Positions 8,942-18,792 are shown, numbered from the stretch's first letter. The stretch is 64,000 nt of DNA from JAIQFF01 sp963788505 (GCA_963788505.1 CAWBGY010000005.1:682001-746000); one strand, 5' to 3'. The notes: generated from the sequence alone by a model not told the origin. Numbers and translations are program-made.

Positions 8942-9183
8942 GGGCCATTCACTCTCGAAGGCGTCTAAGGCAACCTGGCAATTGTAACGGCGCCCGCAAG
9001 ACCCCTTCGCCTTCGCCCAGACAACCCTGGGCACGGAAGCCCTATGGATAACCCCGCGTAGCCCAGCCGGAGTTGGGGATCTATTCGACCCAAGCCTGCT
9101 TGAATCCTGACCCGTCCTCAGCCAATTGCGATCTCCATGGTTTACAATTGGGGCGAAATTACACGCACTCGTCGGAGGAATTT

Positions 9184-10191
9184 ATGAAACTTACCCCAGG
9201 AAAGCTGGCCGGGCTCAAGAACGTTTCAAACGATCGCGGGGTGATTGCCGCCGCTGCCATGGACCAGCGCGGGTCGTTGCAGAAATCACTGGCCAAGGAA
9301 AAAGGCAGCGATGTGAGTGCTGCCATGATGGAAGAATTCAAGACGCTGGTGACCGAGGTGCTTACCCAGCACGCCAGCGCCATTCTGCTCGATCCGGAGT
9401 GGGGGCTGCCGGCCTCCAGGCGGCGGGCCAAGAACGCGGGGTTGCTGCTGGCTTACGAGAAGACCGGATACGACAAGACCGGCCCCGGGCGTCTGGGCGA
9501 TCTGCTGGACCTGTGGTCGGTGCGCCGCCTGAAAGAAGCGGGCGCCGATTGCCTGAAGATCCTGCTTTACTACAGTCCCTTCGACCCTAAGGACGTTAAC
9601 GACAAAAAACATGCCTGGATAGAGCGCATCGGAGACGAATGCCGCGGCAACGATATTCCGTTCTTTCTTGAATTCGTGGGCTACGAAGAAGGCGCGGACG
9701 AAAAAGGCCTGGAGTATGCCAAGAAAAAACCCAAGATCGTTGCCGCCAGCATGAAGGAGTTCAGCAAGGACCGGTATGGCGTGGATGTACTGAAGGTCGA
9801 GGTGCCCATCAATATGAAGTATGTGGACGGCACCAAAGCTTTTGGCGGACAGAAAGCCTACAGCAAGATCGAAGCCATGGGCTTGTTTCTGGAGGCGGCG
9901 ACGGCCACCAGCAAGCCGTTCATTTATCTCTCGGCGGGCGTGAGCAATGCGGAGTTTACCGAAGCGCTGGAACTGGCGGCTGAATCCGGAGTGAAGTTCA
10001 ATGGCGTGCTCTGCGGCCGTGCCACCTGGAAGGACGGCATCCCGGTTTATGCCAAGCAGGGGGCCAACGCGTTCCGCGAGTGGCTGGAGTCGGAAGGTGT
10101 GAAAAACATCAACAACGTGAACGACCGGTTGAAGGCGGCGACCTCGTGGTTTTCGATTTACGGGGTTGAGCCGGCGATGGTCGGCGCGTAG
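9184..10191 (+). CDS. Class I aldolase, tagatose 1,6-diphosphate aldolase (LacD) family
   Basis: A 335-residue LacD-type Schiff-base aldolase. The start at 9184 is fixed by a GGAGGA four bases upstream. The family pattern is MKLTPGKLAGLKNVSNDRG, AMDQRGSL, ILLDPEWGLPA, and DVLKVEVPINMKYVDG, where the lysine of LKVEVP is the expected Schiff-base residue. It would split tagatose 1,6-bisphosphate, or a related ketose bisphosphate, into triose phosphates. No lactose or galactose genes are adjacent, so the physiological substrate is open. It stands alone, followed by a likely terminator hairpin. Confidence 0.85.
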   Translation: MKLTPGKLAGLKNVSNDRGVIAAAAMDQRGSLQKSLAKEKGSDVSAAMMEEFKTLVTEVLTQHASAILLDPEWGLPASRRRAKNAGLLLAYEKTGYDKTGPGRLGDLLDLWSVRRLKEAGADCLKILLYYSPFDPKDVNDKKHAWIERIGDECRGNDIPFFLEFVGYEEGADEKGLEYAKKKPKIVAASMKEFSKDRYGVDVLKVEVPINMKYVDGTKAFGGQKAYSKIEAMGLFLEAATATSKPFIYLSAGVSNAEFTEALELAAESGVKFNGVLCGRATWKDGIPVYAKQGANAFREWLESEGVKNINNVNDRLKAATSWFSIYGVEPAMVGA

Positions 10192-10215
10192 TCCTCAACC
10201 CTCGTTTCGAACATC

Positions 10216-10253
10216 GGCCAATGGCAACGGCGGAAAGCGTTCCATTGGCCTTT
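10216..10253 (+). terminator. Probable rho-independent terminator after the aldolase gene
   Basis: Bases 10216-10224 (GGCCAATGG) pair with 10242-10250 (CCATTGGCC). An inner AACG/CGTT stem and one bulged C extend the helix. A short T run follows. The poor T tract lowers confidence. Confidence 0.5.
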
Positions 10254-10269
10254 CCTCGGAGGAACGAAC

Positions 10270-11133
10270 ATGGGGCCCTCCACCTTGAGTTTCTCGGCGC
10301 TGGTTATCCTTCTGGCGTCCGCCAGTCTTGCCGCTCCGATCGTCCCAAATTTCTCTGACCTGCAAATCAAGACCCGGCGGAGCGATCCCGCTGGCTCAGA
10401 GGTGGAGACCTTGTATTTGAAAGGAGCCAGACAGCGGCGGGAGTATCTCGGTGACAAACCGGTCAAGAGGGCCTTTGCGAACATCAGCCGTTGCGACGAG
10501 CGGAAGCAGATCATCCTGAATGACGGCGCCAAGGTCTACGCGGAACTTCCGATCATCAATTGGGCGGAGCAGCGTAAACCCGCCCGACCGGTGCTGCCCA
10601 CTGAGATGACAGGCGCCGACGTAACCATTACGGCCGACTCGGTAGACACCGGCGAGCGGCGTCAACACGGCTCCTATACAGCCCGGCACGTCAAAACCAC
10701 GATCACCGTGGAGGCTGCGCCCGGCGCTGCAAGACCTTCGAGCGTGGAAGAACGCGACGGATGGTACATCGATCTGCCCGGCCTCGACTGCCAGGATTCC
10801 AGTCCCCGAATCGGACTCTTATACGCGACTTTCAGGCCGGACAACCGCCGCGATCGTGTACATTTCAAGCGTCTGGGCACGGCACCTGCCGGTTTTCCAC
10901 TGGAAGAGACCATCACCAGGACGGAGCAAGGCAAGAGTACGGTCAGCAAGCTGGAACTTCTGGAGTTTTCAGAGGCTCCCCTGGATGACGCCCTGTTCAA
11001 CGTGCCCGAGGGCTACGCCCCCGCGCTGAGCACACCGCATGGCGGTTACGACATGATGAGACCGGAAACCTTGGCCAATCGCGTGGAGGTTTACTGGGCC
11101 GAACTGAGAGATTGGACGAGGCAGTGGTTTTGA
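10270..11133 (+). CDS. Secreted protein of unknown function
   Basis: A 287-residue exported protein. A strong GGAGG precedes the ATG at 10270, and the N-terminus FSALVILLASASLAAPIV is a signal peptide. The body is polar and beta-rich in appearance, with phrases such as RRSDPAGSEVETLYLKGARQ, ADVTITADSVDTGERR and LLEFSEAPLDDALFNVPEGY. The last resembles the C-terminal block of DUF4412/LolA-like outer-membrane-carrier folds in other acidobacterial proteins, but this is only a resemblance. No catalytic motif is visible. An SDR gene follows 96 bp downstream. Confidence 0.7.
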   Translation: MGPSTLSFSALVILLASASLAAPIVPNFSDLQIKTRRSDPAGSEVETLYLKGARQRREYLGDKPVKRAFANISRCDERKQIILNDGAKVYAELPIINWAEQRKPARPVLPTEMTGADVTITADSVDTGERRQHGSYTARHVKTTITVEAAPGAARPSSVEERDGWYIDLPGLDCQDSSPRIGLLYATFRPDNRRDRVHFKRLGTAPAGFPLEETITRTEQGKSTVSKLELLEFSEAPLDDALFNVPEGYAPALSTPHGGYDMMRPETLANRVEVYWAELRDWTRQWF

Positions 11134-11229
11134 AGGCCCGGCGGGCTGGTGAACGGGTTGAACGAATTCGCACTTTAGCGCCGCTGAACCGTAGCGCACT
11201 CTACGCGCGAACTGTTCCTCAAATCTGAA

Positions 11230-12021
11230 ATGGACGCCCCTACCCTGACCGTTCTGATCACCGGCGCTTCCGGCGGTATTGGATACGAACTGGCCAAACT
11301 CTTTGCCAAAGATCATCACAACCTGGTGCTGGTGGCACGGAACGGAGCAAGGCTGGCGCAAGTCGCCGATGAACTACAGCGCCAGTTCGGAATCACGGTC
11401 AAGACGGTCGCGCTCGATCTAGCTGCGCCATCCGCTCCGCAGGCACTTTTCGAGCAATTGCAGCGGGAACAGGTTGGGGTGGACGTTCTGATTAACAATG
11501 CCGGCTATGGCAGATTTGGAGAGTTCGGCGAAGTCCCGGCGGAAGAAAGTCTGGGCCAGATCCAGCTCAACATCACCGCACTCACGCATCTGACCAAACT
11601 GTTTCTGGGGCCGATGCTGGAACGGCATTCGGGCAAGATCATGAATGTGGCCTCGACTGCGGGCTTCCAGCCCGGTCCGCTCATGGCCGTGTACTATGCG
11701 ACCAAGGCGTATGTGATTTCATTTTCCGAGGCACTGGCCAATGAACTGGCCGACAAAGGGGTGGTTGTGACTTGCCTCTGTCCCGGGGCGACCGAAACCG
11801 GATTTGCCGGCCGCGCGGGCAACGACCAGTCTCGCCTGTTCAAAAAGGTTCGGCCCATGGACGCCAAAACCGTGGCCCGCGCCGGTTACCGCGGGTTGCT
11901 CAAGGGCAAGACCCTGGTGATTCCGGGATTTCGTAACTGGCTGGTGGCGGAATCGGTCCGCGTCTCACCCCGAAAGATGGTCACGGCGATTTCGCGTTGG
12001 GTGTCGGAGCGGGTGGAGTAG
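11230..12021 (+). CDS. Short-chain dehydrogenase/reductase
   Basis: A 263-residue classical SDR. The dinucleotide motif TGASGGIGYELA, the NNAGYGRFG block, the catalytic serine in NVASTAGF and the YYATKAY (YxxxK) pair are all present. The C-terminal region KTVARAGYRGLLKGKTLVIPG is shared with DltE/YqjQ-like oxidoreductases of unknown substrate. It is probably an NADP-dependent ketone or alcohol enzyme in the cytoplasm. The start ATG at 11230 lacks a clear Shine-Dalgarno. Confidence 0.88.
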   Translation: MDAPTLTVLITGASGGIGYELAKLFAKDHHNLVLVARNGARLAQVADELQRQFGITVKTVALDLAAPSAPQALFEQLQREQVGVDVLINNAGYGRFGEFGEVPAEESLGQIQLNITALTHLTKLFLGPMLERHSGKIMNVASTAGFQPGPLMAVYYATKAYVISFSEALANELADKGVVVTCLCPGATETGFAGRAGNDQSRLFKKVRPMDAKTVARAGYRGLLKGKTLVIPGFRNWLVAESVRVSPRKMVTAISRWVSERVE

Positions 12022-12039
12022 GTCACGACCTACCCTGCC

Positions 12040-12175
12040 GACAGGGACCAATTCAGAGAGAGTCTTCAGCGTATCAACCCAACACCCGCTGACGTTCAGA
12101 GTGTAGGGGTCCTTCGACTTCATCTTTCTACTCGCTTCGCGAATGGAAAGACTCCGCTCAGGATGACAGGGTCGG
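12040..12175. repeat. Intergenic repeat block (CTTCGCGAATGG...CTCCGCTCAGGATGACAG type)
   Basis: A non-coding stretch between the SDR and guaA carries the phrase CCTTCGACTTCATCTTTC, then CTCGCTTCGCGAATGG, then CTCCGCTCAGGATGACAG. I recognise this as a common dispersed intergenic repeat style in high-GC soil bacteria, but only one copy is present in this window. No gene is seen. Confidence 0.4.
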
Positions 12176-12183
12176 GTTGCTTG

Positions 12184-13746
12184 TCACTCCCATTCGATTG
12201 TTCCCGGGGGCTTCGAGGTGACGTCATAGACCACGCGATTCACCCCTTTGACTTCATTTACGATCCGGCTGGAGATGGTTTTCAGCACTTCGTGCGGGAG
12301 CGGGACCCAGTCGGCGGTCATGCCGTCTTCGGAATGGACGGCGCGCACGGCGCAGGTGTAGGCGTAGGTGCGCTGATCGCCCATCACGCCGACCGACATC
12401 ACCGGCAGCAGGACCGCGAAACTTTGCCAGATCGTGGTGTAGAGACCGGCTTTTTTGATTTCAGTCACCACGATGTCGTCACACTCGCGCAGGATCTTCA
12501 GGCGCTCGGGAGTCACTTCGCCCAGAATGCGGACCGCCAGGCCGGGTCCGGGAAAAGGCTGGCGCTGAAGAACTTCTTCCGGCATGCCCAGGTCGCGGCC
12601 AATCTTCCGGACTTCGTCTTTAAATAGATCTTTCAGCGGCTCGATCAGCTTCAGCTTCATTTTGTCGGGCAGGCCGCCGACGTTGTGATGGGTCTTGATG
12701 GTCTGCGATGGCCCACGCACCGACCGGGACTCGATCACATCGGGATAGAGCGTGCCCTGCACCAGCCACTCTACCTTGCCTTCGGCCTGCTCGATACGCT
12801 GGGCTTCGGCGTCGAACACGGCGATGAATTCCTTGCCGATGATCTTGCGTTTCGTCTCCGGATCCGTCACCCCGGCGAGCTTGCTGAGAAAGCGCTCGGT
12901 GGCATCGACCGCGATCAGGTGCAGGCCGAGCTTGTCGCGCAAGCCCTGCTGTACTTTGTCAAACTCGTTTTTGCGCAGAACGCCATTGTTGACGAACACG
13001 CAGGTGAGTCGCGAGGGCTCATTGCCATCGCGCATGGCGCGATCCACGAGAGTTGCCGCTACCGCCGAATCGACGCCGCCGGAGAGAGCGCAGATCGCGC
13101 GGCCCTGGCCCACGGTCTGGCGCACGCTGGCAATCGTCGCATCGATGAAGTGCTGAGCAGTCCAGGTGGGTTTGGCACCGCAAATTCCGAGTGCGAAGTT
13201 GCGCAGGATATCCGTACCCAATTGAGTGTGGCGCACTTCGGGATGGAACTGCACTGCCCACATCTTTCGCTCAGGAGCTTCGATGGCGGCCACCGCACTG
13301 GAAGAGCTGGCCACGAGTTGAAATCCGGCGGGCAGTTCCACCGCTTCGTCGCCGTGTGACATCCAGACGGAGAGCCTGGCGGGGAGGCCTTCGAAAAGAC
13401 GGGAGCCGTTCTGCACCTGGACGTCAGCATGGCCATACTCGCGCTTGTCGGCGGCGCGAACCTTGCCACCCAGGGCGTGCACCATGAACTGGAGTCCGTA
13501 ACAGATGCCAAGGACGGGCAAGCCCAGTTCGAGCACGCGCGGGTCCGCGGGCGGCGCGTCGGCGTCATACACGGACGACGGTCCGCCGGAAAGAATGATG
13601 CCTAGCGGAGAGTAGCTGCGAATTTCTTCCAGGGTAGCGGTGCATGGGAGCACCACCGAAAAGACATTTTGTTCACGGATGCGGCGGGCGATGAGTTGGG
13701 AATATTGCGCCCCGAAGTCGAGGACTACGATGGACTGGGTTTCCAC
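12184..13746 (-). CDS. guaA: GMP synthase (glutamine-hydrolysing)
   Basis: A 520-residue enzyme that converts XMP to GMP using glutamine and ATP. The N-terminal class I glutamine amidotransferase domain has its nucleophile at C82 (GICYGLQ) and the His-Glu pair in QFHPEVRHT. The ATP pyrophosphatase P-loop is ALSGGVDSAV. The C-terminal dimerisation domain ends with the standard KPPGTIEWE. The start is a GTG at 13746. The length is normal and all motifs are intact. Confidence 0.98.
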   Translation of the reverse strand: METQSIVVLDFGAQYSQLIARRIREQNVFSVVLPCTATLEEIRSYSPLGIILSGGPSSVYDADAPPADPRVLELGLPVLGICYGLQFMVHALGGKVRAADKREYGHADVQVQNGSRLFEGLPARLSVWMSHGDEAVELPAGFQLVASSSSAVAAIEAPERKMWAVQFHPEVRHTQLGTDILRNFALGICGAKPTWTAQHFIDATIASVRQTVGQGRAICALSGGVDSAVAATLVDRAMRDGNEPSRLTCVFVNNGVLRKNEFDKVQQGLRDKLGLHLIAVDATERFLSKLAGVTDPETKRKIIGKEFIAVFDAEAQRIEQAEGKVEWLVQGTLYPDVIESRSVRGPSQTIKTHHNVGGLPDKMKLKLIEPLKDLFKDEVRKIGRDLGMPEEVLQRQPFPGPGLAVRILGEVTPERLKILRECDDIVVTEIKKAGLYTTIWQSFAVLLPVMSVGVMGDQRTYAYTCAVRAVHSEDGMTADWVPLPHEVLKTISSRIVNEVKGVNRVVYDVTSKPPGTIEWE

Positions 13747-13810
13747 GGACGAGTTTCTCAGATTGTGGCAAGCGTGTAAAGGGCGATGCTGTGATTATCA
13801 ATGGCGTGAT

Positions 13811-13847
13811 TGTCAGTTGTTGGTTGCTAGTTCCCGGTTCTCAGTTG
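13811..13847. repeat. CAGTTCCCGGTTCTCAGTT repeat containing a stop codon
   Basis: A second copy of the repeat seen at 1783. Bases 13829-13846 match 1796-1813 exactly over 18 bp. The TCA at 13841-13843 is the reverse complement of the TGA stop of the adjacent membrane protein gene. Confidence 0.65.
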
Positions 13848-14827
13848 GCGGCTTCGGCAGCCAGGCCGGGGATGTCGCTGAGAATGTCGTCCTCGGATTG
13901 GAGAATCTGTTGCTCTGGGCCGGGATCGATCATAAACAGGTACGAAGCCAAACGGCCGACATAGAGAAAGTCTACCGCGGCGAAATAGACCAGGGAGACC
14001 AGCACTACACCGCCCAGCACCATGGCACCCGGCAGCACCTCGGCAAAACCCAAGGGGAACGCCGCCGCCGAGCTGGCAAGCACAAACAGAACGGCGTGGG
14101 CCAGGCCGAACCAGATGCCGGTGGCGGCCAGAGAACCAGGGCGAGTGCGACACAGGTCCGTACTGGCTGCCAGAGCGGCGAACGCCGATGTGCGGTCGCG
14201 GAATACGAAGATCGCAGCCAGCGAGAGATACCAGTTCAACAGCGAGCAGGCCAGGGCGATCAGCATGGCCAGCATCCAGAAGATCAGCAGCGCGATTCCA
14301 GGGGAAGGATCGGTAGGCGAGGAAACAGCCCGGACCACCAATATGATGCCCACAAATCCCACGGAAGCGGCCAGCATGGTGGCGGCGCGAAGCGAGTTCA
14401 AGGCCAGGAGTGAGGCCAAACCGCGGGCCATCGAGATCGGCGCCTCAGGTTCGCCGGCGAAACGGCGAGAAGCGCGCAGGTACTCGATCAGGGTCTTGAG
14501 CATGGCGGCCCGGCCGAAGGACGCAAGCACGATCCAGACCAGGGTCAGGGCCAGCGTGAGCACAACGGCCGCGAGCATGGCACGCGGCGCGCTTCCCTGG
14601 AAGATGTGGGCGAGCGCCTGCAAGATCAACACGGGTTGGCGGGTGCGCAACAGAAACATCTCTCCCGTTGTGACCGTGAGAGTGGCCAGATATTCTCGGA
14701 GGGATAACAGCAGCGCCCCTGCGAACGCCAGGCCGAAACTCCATCGCCAGGCTATTTCCGCCAGCCCGAGCAAAGGCAGGCGGAACATGGTTTGAAAGCC
14801 TTCGAGCGTGGGCGAGCGCCGCTTCAT
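13841..14827 (-). CDS. Polytopic membrane protein of unknown function
   Basis: A 328-residue protein with about six transmembrane segments: around residues 25-45 (WRWSFGLAFAGALLLSL), 83-105 (AMLAAVVLTLALTLVWIVL), 150-165, 175-210 (ALLIFWMLAMLIALACSLLN), 250-270 and 275-295. The C-terminal tail is acidic (EQQILQSEDDILSDIPG). No enzyme motif is visible, and I cannot assign a family. It lies between guaA and a divergent small secreted protein. Its stop codon lies within an intergenic repeat, so the last residues may be recent. Confidence 0.7.
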   Translation of the reverse strand: MKRRSPTLEGFQTMFRLPLLGLAEIAWRWSFGLAFAGALLLSLREYLATLTVTTGEMFLLRTRQPVLILQALAHIFQGSAPRAMLAAVVLTLALTLVWIVLASFGRAAMLKTLIEYLRASRRFAGEPEAPISMARGLASLLALNSLRAATMLAASVGFVGIILVVRAVSSPTDPSPGIALLIFWMLAMLIALACSLLNWYLSLAAIFVFRDRTSAFAALAASTDLCRTRPGSLAATGIWFGLAHAVLFVLASSAAAFPLGFAEVLPGAMVLGGVVLVSLVYFAAVDFLYVGRLASYLFMIDPGPEQQILQSEDDILSDIPGLAAEAAN

Positions 14828-15028
14828 GCGTTCTAAGGATAACCCAAGCCCGGCGATGGGACTCGGTTCGCGGATACCGCCTGGCCTTCGGACTGCAACC
14901 CCACCCGAGGCCTGCGCATCTTTCTATAAAGCTACGTTTGTTTTAATCATGGCGAGGAGGTGCCTGCCTCACGCGAGCGCTGCCTTACCTTTTATTAATG
15001 TTTGCCACAACATCCTAGGAGAACGATC

Positions 15029-15394
15029 ATGAAATACATGGAGTATCTGGGCGGAATGGCGCTGGCTGGGCTGCTGCTGTTGCCTACCAGCACATTTGCC
15101 AAGGACAAGAACGAGGGTAACCTCACGCTTTCCGACCCGGTGCATATCGGGTCGACCGTGCTCGAGCCGGGAGATTACAAAGTGGAGTGGAATGGGGCTG
15201 GACCCAAGGTCAACGTGAATTTTCTGCGCGACCGCAAGACGGTGGCAACGACCTCGGCAAAACGGGTCGCCTACACTGCGGGATACGATGCGGTAGTAAC
15301 CACGCGTGCGGCTGACCACTCTAAGAAAATGAATCTGCAAGAGATCGATTTCGGGAAACAGAAGGAAGGTTTGCAGATAACCCCGACAAGCTAG
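15029..15394 (+). CDS. Small secreted protein
   Basis: A 121-residue exported protein. The ATG at 15029 has AGGAGA seven bases upstream and gives MKYMEYLGGMALAGLLLLPT then STFA, a good signal peptide. The mature part is a compact beta-rich domain (LTLSDPVHIGSTVLEPGDYK, VEWNGAGPKVNVNFLRDRKT). Similar small secreted proteins with a PGDYKV motif are common in Acidobacteria; no function is known to me. A strong terminator follows 24 bp after the stop. Confidence 0.8.
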   Translation: MKYMEYLGGMALAGLLLLPTSTFAKDKNEGNLTLSDPVHIGSTVLEPGDYKVEWNGAGPKVNVNFLRDRKTVATTSAKRVAYTAGYDAVVTTRAADHSKKMNLQEIDFGKQKEGLQITPTS

Positions 15395-15417
15395 ACCGGG
15401 ACCGCCGTTTCGCCAGC

Positions 15418-15441
15418 AGGCGGGCAAGAGCCCGCCTTTTT
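15418..15441 (+). terminator. Rho-independent terminator
   Basis: A perfect 8 bp stem (AGGCGGGC / GCCCGCCT) with a four-base AAGA loop runs into TTTTT. It lies 24 bp after the small secreted protein gene and closes that transcript. Confidence 0.9.
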
Positions 15442-15592
15442 CTGCGCCGTCGCTGACCGTTTTGGGAAGGGTCGCGTCGCCGGTGCCAGTCGATGCAAAT
15501 CGTCGATCAAGCCAAAGGACACGCCTGCCGATGCAACAAGTGAGTTCCACTTCAGCCTCCGTGAGGCCGACCTGAGACCAGGGGGCATCCAG

Positions 15593-16042
15593 TTGAGAAC
15601 AACGGTACTCCTGGTGGAGGACAGCAAGATTCAAAAGCTGGCCAACGAAAGACTTCTGCACAAGGCAGGCTACACCGTGCTGAACGCGGCGGATGGCGAG
15701 GAGGCCCTGCGTCTGGCCCGGGAAGCCATTCCCGACATTATCCTGCTGGACATGTTGCTGCCCAAGTTAAGCGGCCTGGAGGTAATCCGCGCTCTGCGAG
15801 GAAATCTGCCCACGGCGCGGATCCCGGTCCTCGTGTTCAGCAGTCTCCCGCAAGCCAATGGGGCGAAGCTTCAAGAAGAAGGTGCGGCCGGGTACTTTGA
15901 AAAGTCGCGATTGGCGGACCGCCCGGCTGTCGCAGAGAGAGAACTGGTCGAACTGATTGAGGACATCGTTCGGAAGTCGAGAAGACGAGCCAAGCCACAG
16001 GCACAAACGAACTCGCCCGCGACGGTCATCGGGACAGGTTAG
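15593..16042 (+). CDS. Response regulator receiver protein
   Basis: A 149-residue single-domain CheY-like response regulator. Acidic residues in LLVEDSK, the phospho-acceptor aspartate in DIILLDMLLPKLSG, the threonine/serine position in VLVFSSLP and the lysine in GYFEKSR are all recognisable. The KS instead of the usual KP is a mild deviation. A basic, low-complexity C-tail (KSRRRAKPQAQ) follows. The start is a TTG at 15593 behind a GGGGG. No kinase is adjacent. It converges with leuS with only a few bases between the stops. Confidence 0.85.
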   Translation: MRTTVLLVEDSKIQKLANERLLHKAGYTVLNAADGEEALRLAREAIPDIILLDMLLPKLSGLEVIRALRGNLPTARIPVLVFSSLPQANGAKLQEEGAAGYFEKSRLADRPAVAERELVELIEDIVRKSRRRAKPQAQTNSPATVIGTG

Positions 16043-16046
16043 GGTT

Positions 16047-18647
16047 TCAACGTACAACGATATTCAGCAGCTTGCCGGGAACCAGTATCTTCTTCACAAT
16101 CTGCTTGCCAGCGATCACCGTCCGGATTTTCTCGTCGGCCAAAGCGCGTTCGCGCACCAGATCCTCTGAGGCATCCGCCGGAACCACAATCCGGCTGCGC
16201 AGCCTGCCGTTGACCTGTACCGGGATTTCGATTTCTTCTTCCTGCGCCAGCGCGGGATCGTACTTCGGCCAGGGCGCGCGGAGCAGATTTTCTTTTTCGC
16301 CTAACATCTCCCATAGTTCGCGGGCCAGGTAGGGGGCGAACGGGGCCAGCAGCAAAACCAGATTCCGCTGAACTTCTGCCAGGAAGCTCACGGGGATGTC
16401 ATACCCTGGAACTAGCACCCCTGTCGCCGGGTTTCGAATGGACGCACTTCCCAAATCCCACCGGCCAGCCTCGTTCAGCAATTCCATGATCGCCGAGACA
16501 CAGGTGTTGAAATGCCAGCGCCCCTGGAATTCATCAGTGACGCGCTTGATGGTCTGGTGGACCTTGCGCTGAACGCGCCGAGCATGGTCATCCAGGTTCG
16601 CAGGCAAAGGAGTATGCCAATCGGGGTGCTCTGGCTTCGCATTTTTCCTGACGAACCGGTAGACGCGGCTCAGGAAGCGCTCGATGCCTTCGACTCCCTC
16701 GTCCTGCCAGTCGAGCTCGCGATCGGGAGAAGTCGCAAACAGCGTGTACATACGCGTACTGTCGGCGCCATAGCGCTCGACCATGTCATCCGGCGAAACG
16801 ACATTGCCCAGGCTTTTGGACATTTTCGCTCCGGCCTTGATGATCATGCCCTGGGTAAACAGCCGTTCAACGGGTTCGTCGTTCTTGATCAATCCCATGT
16901 CGCGCATGAACTTGGTCCAAAAACGCGAGTAGATCAGGTGCAGGATGGCGTGCTCGACGCCGCCGATGTACTGGTCAATGCCGCGATCGCCGAACCAGTA
17001 GGCGACTTTCTCGCGATCGAATGGCGCCTGGTCGTTATGGGGATCGGTATAGCGGTAGAAATACCAGGACGAATCGACAAATGTGTCCATGGTGTCGGTT
17101 TCGCGGCGGGCCGGGCCTCCACATTTTGGGCAAGTGGCATTGACGAACTCCGGCACTCGACCGAGGGGCGATCCGCCGGTCAAAGTGATATCCACGTTTT
17201 CCGGCAGGATTACAGGGAGGTCCTTTTCCGGCACCGCGACGATGCCGTCCTGGTCGCAGTACAGCATGGGGATGGGCGTGCCCCAGTAGCGCTGGCGCGA
17301 GATCCCCCAATCCTTCAAGCGATAGGTGACCGTGGCTTTGCCGAAACCGTTCTTCTCGGCGTGCTCGGACATGGCTTTGATCGCGGCTTCGCAGTCCCTG
17401 CCGTTGAACGAACCGGAGTTCACCAGGGTGCCCTGCATGGTCGTAAAAGGCAGGCGGGGTTCGACGGCGGTCTCCTCCGGATCGTCGGCCTGGGGCAGGA
17501 TCACCAGGCGAATTTCCAATTTGTATTTCTGGGCAAACTCGTAATCGCGTTCGTCATGGGCGGGCACGCTCATGATGGCGCCCGTGCCGTAGTCCATCAG
17601 GATGTAGTTCGCCACCCAGATGGGAACCTTTTCGCCATTGTAGGGATTGATGGCGTAGCGGCCGGTGTTTACGCCGTGCTTCTCGATCTCGCCGATGTCA
17701 CCCACTTCCCTGGCCTTGCGCTGCTCCGCGATCAACTGGTCAATCTCGGCGCGCAGCAGATCGTTATTTTTGGTCAGGCGCGCGACCAAGGGATGCTGGG
17801 GCGCGAGTTGGACCGAGGTCGCGCCGAATATGGTGTCGACCCGAGTCGTGAAGACCGTGATGGTCGAAGTGGCGGGATCGGTGCCGCCCTCGAGCTTGAA
17901 ATCGACCAGCGTGCCTGCGCTGCGGCCAATCCAGTTGCGCTGCATGGTGCGGACTTTTTCCGGCCAGCCAGGAAGCCGGTCGAGGTCGCGCAGCAACTCC
18001 TCGGAGTAATTGGTGATACGCAGGAACCATTGTTCGAGGTCGCGCTGTTCGACCAGCGTGTCTTCATGACGCCAGCAGCATCCGTTCACCACCTGCTCGT
18101 TGGCCAGCACGGTGGCGCATTTTGGACACCAGTTAACCCGGCTCTTCTTGCGATAGGCCAGGCCCTTTTCGAAGAGCTTGATGAAGAACCACTGGTTCCA
18201 TTTGTAATAGTCGGGCAGGCAGGTGGTGACTTCACGCGACCAGTCGTAGGCAAAGCCCAGGCGCTTCATCTGCGCCTTCATGGCGGCGATGTTGCGCAGC
18301 GTCCACTCGCGGGGAGGCGTGTTGTTCTGGATGGCCGCGTTCTCGGCTGGCAATCCGAAGGAATCCCAGCCCATGGGATGAAGCACGTTGTACCCGTTCA
18401 TCCACATGTAGCGGGCGAGGGCGTCGCCGATGGCGTAGTTGCGAACGTGTCCCATGTGCAATGCGCCGGAGGGATAGGGCAGCATTTCGAGCACGTAGTA
18501 TTTCTGCCGGGTGGAGTGAGGTTCGGCGGCGTACAGGGACGGGTCCTGCTGCCAGCGCTCGAACCATTTGGCTTCGATGCGGTGGGCCTCGTAGCGGGCC
18601 TCGTCCCGGCCTTCACGAATGTCGGTGGTCTTTTCTTCCTGCGGCAT
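16047..18647 (-). CDS. leuS: Leucyl-tRNA synthetase
   Basis: An 866-residue class I aminoacyl-tRNA synthetase that charges tRNA-Leu. The HIGH-type motif is PYPSGALHMGHVRNYAIGD, the zinc-site region CPKCATVL follows, and the KMSKS motif is GAKMSKSLGNVV. The editing domain (TTRVDTIFGAT, DYGTGAIMSVPAHDERD) is intact. I chose the ATG at 18647; a TTG at 18674 would add nine residues. Neither has a good Shine-Dalgarno, and a TAAAAT element sits just upstream, so a very short leader is possible. Confidence 0.97.
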   Translation of the reverse strand: MPQEEKTTDIREGRDEARYEAHRIEAKWFERWQQDPSLYAAEPHSTRQKYYVLEMLPYPSGALHMGHVRNYAIGDALARYMWMNGYNVLHPMGWDSFGLPAENAAIQNNTPPREWTLRNIAAMKAQMKRLGFAYDWSREVTTCLPDYYKWNQWFFIKLFEKGLAYRKKSRVNWCPKCATVLANEQVVNGCCWRHEDTLVEQRDLEQWFLRITNYSEELLRDLDRLPGWPEKVRTMQRNWIGRSAGTLVDFKLEGGTDPATSTITVFTTRVDTIFGATSVQLAPQHPLVARLTKNNDLLRAEIDQLIAEQRKAREVGDIGEIEKHGVNTGRYAINPYNGEKVPIWVANYILMDYGTGAIMSVPAHDERDYEFAQKYKLEIRLVILPQADDPEETAVEPRLPFTTMQGTLVNSGSFNGRDCEAAIKAMSEHAEKNGFGKATVTYRLKDWGISRQRYWGTPIPMLYCDQDGIVAVPEKDLPVILPENVDITLTGGSPLGRVPEFVNATCPKCGGPARRETDTMDTFVDSSWYFYRYTDPHNDQAPFDREKVAYWFGDRGIDQYIGGVEHAILHLIYSRFWTKFMRDMGLIKNDEPVERLFTQGMIIKAGAKMSKSLGNVVSPDDMVERYGADSTRMYTLFATSPDRELDWQDEGVEGIERFLSRVYRFVRKNAKPEHPDWHTPLPANLDDHARRVQRKVHQTIKRVTDEFQGRWHFNTCVSAIMELLNEAGRWDLGSASIRNPATGVLVPGYDIPVSFLAEVQRNLVLLLAPFAPYLARELWEMLGEKENLLRAPWPKYDPALAQEEEIEIPVQVNGRLRSRIVVPADASEDLVRERALADEKIRTVIAGKQIVKKILVPGKLLNIVVR

Positions 18648-18792
18648 AGTTAAAGGAGGGCGAACTGAGTGCAATCAGATATTTTACAATGAGCGACGCT
18701 TTCGCGATGCGGAGTAGCGCACAAAGCACAGGCTTAGCGGGAGGAACGAAAGCGATCAACCCGGTGTCTGTTCCTTATGTAGACCAACAGCA

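Noticed and set aside
16512..18653. A 713-codon plus-strand open frame opposite leuS
   Set aside because: It mirrors leuS, whose motifs and codon usage are clear; long antisense frames are common at this GC content and the translated text has no recognisable family.
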